This document shows, piece by piece, positions 17,008 to 23,543 of a stretch of DNA of 64,000 nucleotides. A model generated the notes under the pieces. That model saw only the letters and a list, made by a program, of their open reading frames with translations, was not told where the DNA came from and did no database searches. The DNA is taken from the NCBI RefSeq assembly GCF_033344935.1, contig NZ_JAWPMM010000001.1, positions 1,164,001 through 1,228,000 of the forward strand, given 5' to 3'. Each line of letters begins with the position of its first letter. Position 1 is the stretch's first letter. This stretch comes from Reichenbachiella sp. Its GTDB lineage: Bacteria > Bacteroidota > Bacteroidia > Cytophagales > Cyclobacteriaceae. A program made the position numbers and the translations under genes.

Positions 17008-17050
17008 TGTTTGAATGAAATAGTAGGGATTAAGATATTAGTTGATAAGA

Positions 17051-17539
17051 CTAAGCGTCTTTTCTTACGATAGTGGCGGTCATTTCTCCTTCGCAGACGA
17101 GTTTGCCTCCCACTTTAGCCGTACCTTTCATTTTTGCAATGCCTCTTCTGATAGGGGCAAGCAATTCACAAGTTATCTCCAAAGTATCACCAGGCAATAC
17201 CATTTTTCTGAATTTGAACTTTTCGACACCCATAAAGTAAGCCCAGTAATTTTCGGGGTCGGGTACCGAAGTCAATACCAAAATGCCACCGATTTGTGCC
17301 ATAGCTTCTATTTGAAGTACGCCAGGCATCACAGGATTGTCGGGAAAGTGACCTTGAAAAAATGGTTCGTTGAATGTCACATTTTTTATACCCGCCACAG
17401 TGGTATCGTCCTTATAAAAGATCTTGTCTATTAAGAGAAAAGGATAACGGTGAGGTAAAATTTTTGTGATTTGATTGATGTCAAAAGCCGCTGGCATTGT
17501 TGGGTCATATGCCGGAACTACTGATTCGGTTTTTTCCAT
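17051..17539 (-). CDS. fabZ: 3-hydroxyacyl-ACP dehydratase FabZ, stand-alone
   Basis: A 162-residue hot-dog fold dehydratase. It catalyses removal of water from 3-hydroxyacyl-ACP in fatty acid synthesis. Catalytic His64 lies in QGHFPDNPVMPG and Glu78 in QIEAMAQ, spaced 14 residues as in Pseudomonas FabZ. The closest resemblance is to the FabZ half of the bifunctional LpxC-FabZ proteins common in Bacteroidota. The first 20 residues (MEKTESVVPAYDPTMPAAFD) resemble the linker of such fusions, and APIRRGIAKMKG also fits that group. No lpxC is seen upstream, where 577 bases of repeats lie instead. It may be a second copy or a split fusion. Confidence 0.88.
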   Translation of the reverse strand: MEKTESVVPAYDPTMPAAFDINQITKILPHRYPFLLIDKIFYKDDTTVAGIKNVTFNEPFFQGHFPDNPVMPGVLQIEAMAQIGGILVLTSVPDPENYWAYFMGVEKFKFRKMVLPGDTLEITCELLAPIRRGIAKMKGTAKVGGKLVCEGEMTATIVRKDA

Positions 17540-17646
17540 TCTAATATTATTAACAATTGTTTGATTTGATTTGAAGGTGGCAATTTAGTGGAAATTTCTT
17601 CAAGATGCGTAGGCACTGTTTGAAATTTGATTTTGCATAAATGTTA

Positions 17647-17741
17647 CGAAGATCCCTCCACTTGCGCTCCGGGATGACTTGTTCTTTTGTTTGTCAAGGC
17701 TGCTACCCAAGTCATTTCGTAGCGCAGCGGAGAAATCTTCG
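17647..17741. repeat. Palindromic repeat, copy A
   Basis: About 95 bases bounded by imperfect inverted repeats: CGAAGATCCCTCCACTTGCG at the left and the complement of CGAAGATTTCTCC at the right. The core is TTGTCAAGGCTGCTACC, then GTCATTTCGTAGCGCAGCGG. Copies B, C and D in the next 850 bases share all of these blocks. It can fold into a long stem. It lies upstream of fabZ and contains no gene. Confidence 0.8.
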
Positions 17742-17857
17742 CTCTACAGAAACGATTAAATCTGAAACCCACTGTATGGAAAAAGAGACGGCAGCGGTAT
17801 TCAGTGAGAGTTTTTTGCGAAAGCGTACCTTCTTGATGCTGAGTGGGCATCTTACTT

Positions 17858-17957
17858 CGAAGATCCCTTCACTACGTTACGGGATAGCTCGGTCTTCTGC
17901 TTGTCAAGGCTACTATTCAAGTCATTTCGCAGTGAGACATGACCAGAGAAATCTTGG
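17858..17957. repeat. Palindromic repeat, copy B
   Basis: About 100 bases with the same order of blocks as copy A: CGAAGATCCCTTCACTACG, TTGTCAAGGCTACTATTC, GTCATTTCGCAGTGAGAC and GAGAAATCTTGG. It is more diverged at the right end than copy A. Between A and B lie about 115 bases with no gene that I can support. Confidence 0.75.
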
Positions 17958-18043
17958 TGAAACATCTATTGAAACTTTAATCCTCTATCAAGGGAATCAT
18001 TATATTGGTTTGTCGTCAGTGCTATGGTATGCTTTTATTATGA

Positions 18044-18094
18044 TTGTCAAGTCTTCCCTCAAAGTCATTTCGTAGCGCAGCGAAGAAATCTTCG
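18044..18094. repeat. Palindromic repeat, copy C (right half only)
   Basis: This is the right half of the repeat: TTGTCAAG, then GTCATTTCGTAGCGCAGCG and AAGAAATCTTCG. The left CGAAGATCCC arm is absent. It ends 23 bases before the stop codon of the GIY-YIG gene, and the sequence from here into that gene is repeated after copy D. Confidence 0.75.
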
Positions 18095-18116
18095 CGATAG
18101 AAGGAAGACTTGGCTT

Positions 18117-18446
18117 TCAATAGTTCGATTGCACATCAGGGTGGGGAGGCCATTCCATGATGATGGGGTTTAGCGACTTCCAACCTGGATTGGTTTGATT
18201 GATTAATGCTTCTTTTTTAGCTCTATTCCAATCCTTAATTTCCTTTTCTCTTTTGATAGCATGCATGGCTCGAGGAAATTCTTCAAAATAAATGAGGTTG
18301 TAGCAGTAAAACTTGCCTGCAAACGACTTTTTGCTGCCCTTGTTTCTAAAGTGCTCTACAATCCTTCTCTCCAAGTTATTGGTCATGCCAGTGTAAAGGA
18401 CTGTTTTATTAGAATTGGTTGTGATGTAGGTAAAGTAGGTCGGCAT
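18117..18446 (-). CDS. GIY-YIG nuclease family protein
   Basis: A 109-residue single-domain protein of the small GIY-YIG group (UPF0213/URI type). The two hallmark strands read YFTYITT and LYTGMTNNLERRIVEH, so the GIY and YIG tripeptides appear as TYI and YTG. The catalytic Arg is in LERRI and the metal-binding Glu in AIKREKEIKDW. Such proteins cut DNA, often in repair, restriction or mobile elements. After the domain there is a 13-residue tail, MEWPPHPDVQSNY, that is not part of the usual fold. The gene sits between palindromic repeats C and D, and its 3' end is duplicated at 18608-18676. This links the gene with the repeat. Confidence 0.85.
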   Translation of the reverse strand: MPTYFTYITTNSNKTVLYTGMTNNLERRIVEHFRNKGSKKSFAGKFYCYNLIYFEEFPRAMHAIKREKEIKDWNRAKKEALINQTNPGWKSLNPIIMEWPPHPDVQSNY

Positions 18447-18480
18447 GGAACGGTTACAAATTTAGTAAAAGTAATAAATA

Positions 18481-18585
18481 CGAAGATCCCTCCGCTTCGC
18501 TACGGGATGGCTCGTTCTTCTGTTTGTCAAGGTTGCTACCTAAGCCATTTCGTAATGAAGCTCAAGCGGAATGGAGAAATCTTCG
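18481..18585. repeat. Palindromic repeat, copy D
   Basis: About 105 bases with the best-preserved outer arms: CGAAGATCCCTCCGCTTCGC at the left and GGAGAAATCTTCG at the right. The core has an extra insertion (AATGAAGCTCAAGCGGAAT) against copy A. It lies 34 bases upstream of the GIY-YIG start codon, so the gene is flanked by repeat C on its 3' side and repeat D on its 5' side. Confidence 0.8.
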
Positions 18586-18607
18586 CGTTAGAAGGGAGAC
18601 TTGGCTT

Positions 18608-18676
18608 TCAATAGTTGGATTGCACAATAGGGTGAGGAGGCCATTCTGTGATGGTTGGGTTGATGAACGTCAAACC
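18608..18676 (-). pseudogene. Remnant of a second GIY-YIG gene (3' end)
   Basis: On the minus strand these 69 bases read GLTFINPTITEWPPHPIVQS followed by NY and a TGA stop. They match the end of the neighbouring GIY-YIG protein (GWKSLNPIIMEWPPHPDVQSNY) at about 14 of 22 positions, including the unusual EWPPHP-VQSNY tail. No domain precedes it. The bases after the stop (GAAGGGAGACTTGGCTTTCA on the plus strand) also match those after the intact gene. It lies directly behind the HD-domain gene and is in frame with that gene's stop codon. Confidence 0.7.
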
Positions 18677-18685
18677 TTTGTGCCC

Positions 18686-19912
18686 TCATACCTCCGGCCA
18701 GCAAAAGAAGTGCTTGGTTACAATCTTGCTCATGGCTTTAATGTTGGGTAGGTCAGTGGCTTTTACAATGTCCAGAACAAGTCCTTTTTTGGTTAAAATC
18801 TTGATTTTCTGGCCACTTGAAATATAAGCCGAATTGCTAATCTGACCTGATCCAGTATAAAACTCCAACTCTTCATCGTTGAGTTTGTATTTGTTTTTCA
18901 CCTTGCTCTTCAAGGTTTCAGTCCATTCGTCTAACGGTTTTTCACTGGCCAGTATGATTTTGAAAATCTTTCGTTCGAGGAGTTTGGTGCTTAAGCCCGA
19001 TAGTACGGTATCCTTGTGTTCTCTCCAAAATTTCATTGAGCCCCAAATATCACTATCGTCGAGAAGTGCAAACAAATCCAAAATCTCAGGATCTTCCTCA
19101 AAGTGATTCAATTCGATATTTCGTTCGAGCAGCATTTTTAGTGCAGGGGTGGCTTCTACTTCAATCCCATTTTGTGTTAAATATTTTGCTCGGGTAATGA
19201 GTTTAATGAGCATTTCCTCTCCACTTACCGCTGTTTTGTGCAGATAAACTTGCCAATACATGAGTCTTCTCGCACTTAGAAAATTTTCTATACTATAAAT
19301 GCCTTTTTCTTCCACTACGATTTCATCATCATGCACATTGAGCATGTTGATGATCCTTTCTGATCCAATGTGACCTTCTGACACTCCTGTGAAGTACGAG
19401 TCTCTTTTTAAATAATCCAATCGATCGATATCCAGCTGACTAGAAACGAGTTGATAAAAGAATTTTCTAGGGTATTGGTTAGTGAATATTTGTAGTGCAG
19501 TAGTCAGTGCCCCGTTAAACTCTTTGTTGAGTCTTTCGAAAAAAAGAACGGATATCTTCTCGTGAGTCACATTGTTAAGCAGATTGAATTCTAATGTGTG
19601 AGAAAAGGGGCCGTGTCCAATGTCATGCAGCAAAATGGCAATAAGGCATGCTTCGAACTCTTCATCCGAAATTTCTATTCTTTTTGATCGCAAGCTATAC
19701 AACGCTTGCTGCATCAAATACATTGAACCTATAGCATGGTGAAAACGAGTATGCAATGCCCCTGGGTAGATAAGACTTGTAAGACCCAGTTGCTTGATCT
19801 GACGGAGGCGTTGGAAGAAGGGATGTTCTATGATTTCAAAAATCAGGTCGTTGGGGATGGTGATAAAGCCATAGACCGGATCATTTATGATTTTGTTTTT
19901 GTTCGTCATCAA
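18686..19912 (-). CDS. HD-domain phosphohydrolase (COG1078, dNTPase-like)
   Basis: A 408-residue cytosolic HD hydrolase. The metal-binding residues are visible: His58/His59 in RFHHAIG, His96-Asp97 in LLHDIGHGPFSH, and Asp in DIDRLDYLKRDSYFTGV near residue 170. The motif set is that of the COG1078 group related to dGTPases and SAMHD1, which remove triphosphate from dNTPs. The exact nucleotide is not known for this branch. The C-terminal part (300-400) is a charged accessory region. It is a single gene on the minus strand, divergent from porX. Its stop codon is directly followed in frame by a GIY-YIG remnant. Confidence 0.85.
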   Translation of the reverse strand: MMTNKNKIINDPVYGFITIPNDLIFEIIEHPFFQRLRQIKQLGLTSLIYPGALHTRFHHAIGSMYLMQQALYSLRSKRIEISDEEFEACLIAILLHDIGHGPFSHTLEFNLLNNVTHEKISVLFFERLNKEFNGALTTALQIFTNQYPRKFFYQLVSSQLDIDRLDYLKRDSYFTGVSEGHIGSERIINMLNVHDDEIVVEEKGIYSIENFLSARRLMYWQVYLHKTAVSGEEMLIKLITRAKYLTQNGIEVEATPALKMLLERNIELNHFEEDPEILDLFALLDDSDIWGSMKFWREHKDTVLSGLSTKLLERKIFKIILASEKPLDEWTETLKSKVKNKYKLNDEELEFYTGSGQISNSAYISSGQKIKILTKKGLVLDIVKATDLPNIKAMSKIVTKHFFCWPEV

Positions 19913-20006
19913 ATTGAGATGTGATTAGTAGGTAGTTGTGTCCGGTTTCCCTTATTTTGAACCTTTGTCAAGTTAGACATTCGATTTATTCAAAGAAATA
20001 TACAAT

Positions 20007-21566
20007 ATGCGAAATTATGAAATATTATGGGCTGATGATGAGATTGATCTCTTAAAGCCTCATATACTTTTTTTGAATAACAAGGGATACAACGTGACGC
20101 CAGTCAATAGCGGCTCGGATGCCTTGGATGAAATGAATAAAAATGTCTTCGATGTGGTTTTTCTTGACGAAAACATGCCGGGACTGACCGGTTTGGAAAC
20201 GCTTGCTGAGATTAAGACACATCATCCTAATGTGCCGGTAGTAATGATCACCAAGAGTGAAGAGGAGCATATCATGGAAGAGGCCATCGGTGCGAAGATT
20301 GCTGACTACCTGATCAAACCACTCAACCCAAATCAGATATTACTTTCGGTAAAGAAAATATTGGATAACAAGCGTTTGGTGACTGAAAAGACGAACATGA
20401 GTTACCAGCAGGACTTCAGAAATATAAGCACTGCGGTAAATGAAAATCTCGATTTTCAAGAGTGGATTGACGTCTATAAGAAAATGGTTTATTGGGAGCT
20501 CGAAATAGACGATACCGAAGAGCGGGCTATGGCCGAGGTACTCAATATGCAAAAGGATGAAGCTAATTCTGAGTTTTGTGATTTTATTACTTCTAACTAT
20601 CCGACCTGGCTCAATGATCCTAATGCAGAGAAGCCATTGCTTTCGCATCGTGTCATGCGCGAGCAGGTATTTCCACTACTCGAAGAAAAGAAGCCTGTTT
20701 TTTTCTTTTTGATTGACAACTTGAGATACGATCAGTGGGAAATTCTTGAACCCATCATTTCTGAATACTACAATGTAGAAAAGGAAGTGCCCTTTTATGC
20801 CACGCTCCCTACCACTACAGCTTATTCTAGAAATTCAATTTTTAGCGGTATGCTGCCGGATGAAATGGCTAAAAAGCATAGCGACATTTGGATTTCCGAA
20901 GATGGAGAGGAAGGAAAAAACATGCAAGAAGAAGAATTTCTTAGAAGGAATTTGAAAAGAAACAATCATGACATTAGCTTCTCTTATCACAAAATTTTGC
21001 AAAAGCAACAAGGCAGGCAACTTGTAACCAATGTAAATAATCTGCTTAATAATGATTTGAACGCAATTGTTTATAATTTCATTGACGTATTATCACATGC
21101 GCGAACGGATATGAAAATGATCCGAGAATTAGCGCCAGATGAGCCGGCATACCGGTCTCTAACTATATCGTGGTTCAAGCATTCTACCTTATTGGAGCTA
21201 CTGCAGATATTGGCCCAAAAAGACGTGAAGGTGATTATCACCACAGATCACGGAACCATAAGAGTAAAGAAGCCATACAAGATAGTAGGAGACAAAAAGA
21301 CGAACACGAACCTGAGATATAAAGTAGGAAAGAATCTAAATGTGGATGATACAGAAGGTGTATTTATCTGCAGAAACCCTGAGGAACTTCATTTACCTAA
21401 GGAAAATGTCTCAAGCTCTTATATTTTTGGAATGAAAGATGATTTCTTTGTATATCCAAATAACTATAATCACTTTGTGAATTACTATAAGGATACTTTT
21501 CAACATGGAGGAATTTCGATGGAAGAAATGATTGTTCCTTTGATTCATTTAACACCTAAGAGTTAA
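20007..21566 (+). CDS. porX: T9SS regulator PorX (response regulator with PglZ domain)
   Basis: A 519-residue protein. Residues 1-120 are a receiver domain with acidic residues Asp10/Asp11, phospho-acceptor Asp54 (FLDENMPG) and Lys104 (LIKPL). A helical linker follows to about residue 200. The rest is an alkaline-phosphatase-superfamily PglZ domain with FFLIDNLRYDQWE, TTTAYSRNSIFSG and ITTDHGTIRVKKP. In Porphyromonas and Flavobacterium PorX, with PorY and sigma factor SigP, governs type IX secretion, and its PglZ domain has zinc-dependent phosphodiesterase activity. All hallmark segments are intact. It heads a tight run with tsaE (7-base gap) and the alanine dehydrogenase gene. No porY is seen in the window. 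Confidence 0.93.
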   Translation: MRNYEILWADDEIDLLKPHILFLNNKGYNVTPVNSGSDALDEMNKNVFDVVFLDENMPGLTGLETLAEIKTHHPNVPVVMITKSEEEHIMEEAIGAKIADYLIKPLNPNQILLSVKKILDNKRLVTEKTNMSYQQDFRNISTAVNENLDFQEWIDVYKKMVYWELEIDDTEERAMAEVLNMQKDEANSEFCDFITSNYPTWLNDPNAEKPLLSHRVMREQVFPLLEEKKPVFFFLIDNLRYDQWEILEPIISEYYNVEKEVPFYATLPTTTAYSRNSIFSGMLPDEMAKKHSDIWISEDGEEGKNMQEEEFLRRNLKRNNHDISFSYHKILQKQQGRQLVTNVNNLLNNDLNAIVYNFIDVLSHARTDMKMIRELAPDEPAYRSLTISWFKHSTLLELLQILAQKDVKVIITTDHGTIRVKKPYKIVGDKKTNTNLRYKVGKNLNVDDTEGVFICRNPEELHLPKENVSSSYIFGMKDDFFVYPNNYNHFVNYYKDTFQHGGISMEEMIVPLIHLTPKS

Positions 21567-21573
21567 AAAAACA

Positions 21574-21996
21574 GTGCAACTAAAATTATCTGACCTGGGA
21601 GAAATAGATCAAGTCGCTCAGAAGATCATAGCGTACGCTGGCAATGAGTCAATTTGGCTTTTTGACGGTGAAATGGGAGCTGGTAAAACGACTTTAATTA
21701 AGGCCATCTGCAAACAATTAGGAATTGTAGATGAAACCAGTTCACCTACTTTTGCTCTAGTCAACGTGTATGAAAATGAAAAGGCGGAAGAGTTTTATCA
21801 TTTTGATTTTTACAGGATCAACGACGAAGTAGAGGCCATTGACATTGGAGCGGATGAGTATTTTTATTCTGGGCGTCCATGTTTTATAGAGTGGTCAGAG
21901 AAGATACCCACACTGACCCCGCAAAAAAACCTAAAAATTAGTATTAACTTAGATGCTGAAAGGAATCGTATGATCAGCCTTAGTAAGCATGAATAA
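21574..21996 (+). CDS. tsaE: tRNA threonylcarbamoyladenosine biosynthesis ATPase TsaE
   Basis: A 140-residue P-loop protein needed for the universal t6A37 modification of ANN-decoding tRNAs, working with TsaB and TsaD. Walker A is GEMGAGKT (residues 32-39). The switch segment SSPTFALVNVYE and the conserved FYHFDFYRI and FIEWSEKI blocks are all present. Translation starts at a GTG 7 bases after the porX stop. A leader peptide or ATG alternative is not available in frame. The last 8 bases overlap the alanine dehydrogenase gene. Confidence 0.93.
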   Translation: MQLKLSDLGEIDQVAQKIIAYAGNESIWLFDGEMGAGKTTLIKAICKQLGIVDETSSPTFALVNVYENEKAEEFYHFDFYRINDEVEAIDIGADEYFYSGRPCFIEWSEKIPTLTPQKNLKISINLDAERNRMISLSKHE

Positions 21997-23218
21997 GCAT
22001 TTAATGGGAAGTAGCGTATCCGCGCTGGTAGAAGAATCAAAACTGTATCCTCAGGAAAAATTGGCGGCAATCCGAACGTCCAACAAGTCCTTGAATATTG
22101 GTATTCCGAAGGAAAATTCAACGTATGAAAACAGGGTTCCGCTTACTCCCAAGGCTGTAGGTGCGCTGACCAATCAAGGGCATAAAGTCCTCATAGAGTC
22201 TGGTACCGGCAATGCTGCCAATTTTTTTGATAAAGAATATACCGAAGCTGGAGCGAACATCACTAAGAGTGCAAGTGAGGTTTTTAAATCTGATATCATC
22301 ATCAAAGTAGAGTTTCCGACCAAGAAAGAAATTGAAATGATGAGTATGGGTAAAACCATTATCTCTACTATTCATGCAGACAAAGATCTCGGACAACGGT
22401 TATCCCTTTTGAATCAAAAGAAAGCTACGTCCATTGGCTATGAGTTCATAGAGGATCAAATAGGCGGTCTGCCAATCGTCAGAGCTATGAGTGAAATAGT
22501 AGGGGCTGTGGTCATACCTACCGCTGCAGAATATCTTACTACCAATCAAGGCGGAATTGGAATCATTCTTGGAGGTATCACAGGAGTGCCTCCAACCAAC
22601 GTCGTAATCCTCGGGGCAGGTACAGTGGCTGAATATGCCGCTCGGACGGCACTAGGACTAGGCGCCTCAGTGAAAGTTTTTGACAAACATTTATACAAGC
22701 TTCACCGACTTAAGCATATTCTTTCGTCTCCAATATTTACTTCCACGATAGATCAGGTAGCGCTTAAGAAGGCATTAATGGAAGCTGATGTAGTGATTGG
22801 GGCAGTGCGAGCGGATAAGGGCGTACTTAAGAAAATCGTAAGTGAAGACATGGTTAAGGCTATGAAAAGCAGTGCTGTAGTAGTCGATGTGAGTATTGAT
22901 GAGGGAGGGTGTTTTGAAACTTCTCGTCCTACTAACCTTAAGAGTCCTGTCTTTGAAAAATTCGGTGTGAAGCACTATTGTGTGCCCAATATAGCATCTA
23001 AAGTGCCTAGAACATCTACGAAAGTATTAAGCAATATTTTCACACCCATATTGAACAGCATTGCACATAATGGTGGCGTGGATCAAATGATCTTCGAAAA
23101 TAAATGGTTTATGAAGGGGGTCTATACTTATAAGGGATATATGACCAATTATCATCTATCGGAAAAATTCAAGTTAAGGTTTAAAGACCTTAACTTACTT
23201 ATGGCTGCTAGATTCTAA
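21989..23218 (+). CDS. ald: Alanine dehydrogenase-like NAD(P)-dependent enzyme
   Basis: A 409-residue protein of the alanine dehydrogenase/PNT N-terminal family. After an N-terminal extension of about 35 residues not found in Bacillus Ald, it reads NIGIPKENSTYENRVPLTPKAV, the first family block. The nucleotide-binding Rossmann motif is VVILGAGTVAEYAA near residue 205. HYCVPNIASKVPRTSTKVLSN near 330 matches the HYCVANMPGAVPRTST signature, with IAS replacing the usual MPG. The enzyme would convert alanine to pyruvate and ammonia with NAD. Given the changed signature and the extension, a related substrate is possible. It is the third gene of the porX-tsaE run and is convergent with a small lipoprotein gene, 3 bases apart. 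Confidence 0.8.
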   Translation: MNKHLMGSSVSALVEESKLYPQEKLAAIRTSNKSLNIGIPKENSTYENRVPLTPKAVGALTNQGHKVLIESGTGNAANFFDKEYTEAGANITKSASEVFKSDIIIKVEFPTKKEIEMMSMGKTIISTIHADKDLGQRLSLLNQKKATSIGYEFIEDQIGGLPIVRAMSEIVGAVVIPTAAEYLTTNQGGIGIILGGITGVPPTNVVILGAGTVAEYAARTALGLGASVKVFDKHLYKLHRLKHILSSPIFTSTIDQVALKKALMEADVVIGAVRADKGVLKKIVSEDMVKAMKSSAVVVDVSIDEGGCFETSRPTNLKSPVFEKFGVKHYCVPNIASKVPRTSTKVLSNIFTPILNSIAHNGGVDQMIFENKWFMKGVYTYKGYMTNYHLSEKFKLRFKDLNLLMAARF

Positions 23219-23221
23219 GAA

Positions 23222-23458
23222 TTAATTTTCTCCATTACAATCAGCCAATGCTTTTTCTGCCTCATCGGCTCTGCGTTTGGCTGTAGTAGCTTGCTCTTTA
23301 GCAAATTCAGATAGTTTAGTCTGTTCCTTAAGTTGCAGTTTGGTTTCTTCTAGTTCCTTTTTCAGCTGTGCATTCTCGGCTTCAAGTTCACCAGTGCAAG
23401 AAGACAAGGAAAAAGCAGTGACTAAGGCTAGTGCCAGGATGGTGCGTTTAATATTCAT
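23222..23458 (-). CDS. Small coiled-coil lipoprotein
   Basis: A 78-residue lipoprotein: signal peptide with lipobox SLSSC (Cys21), then one uninterrupted heptad-rich helix (ELEAENAQLKKELEETKLQL onwards) to the C-terminal DCNGEN. The format resembles Lpp/Braun-type lipoproteins, but the C-terminal Lys used for peptidoglycan attachment is absent. A role as periplasmic spacer or scaffold is possible but not shown. It lies between the alanine dehydrogenase gene (convergent) and valS (same strand, 85 bases away). Confidence 0.7.
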   Translation of the reverse strand: MNIKRTILALALVTAFSLSSCTGELEAENAQLKKELEETKLQLKEQTKLSEFAKEQATTAKRRADEAEKALADCNGEN

Positions 23459-23543
23459 TCTGAGAAGGATTGATTTTTATATTTCTTTAAAGTAGTTATA
23501 AATTAGAATACTTCCAATGAAAACACCTGCTTTTGGCTTTAAA

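Noticed and set aside
17641-18075. Open frame of 144 codons on the plus strand
   Set aside because: It runs straight through palindromic repeat copies A and B, repeats its own peptide (CQGCYPSHF, CQGYYSSHF) because of them, and has no family resemblance.
17642-18600. Possible CRISPR array
   Set aside because: The copies are about 100 bases, irregularly spaced, diverged and themselves palindromic. No cas genes are present.
18261-18614. Plus-strand frame of 117 codons
   Set aside because: It lies opposite the GIY-YIG gene and repeat D. The peptide contains repeat-derived words only.
23171-23196. Perfect 10-base inverted repeat AAGTTAAGGT / ACCTTAACTT at the end of the alanine dehydrogenase gene
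   Set aside because: It lies within the coding sequence without a T run. It is probably chance or a weak processing hairpin.
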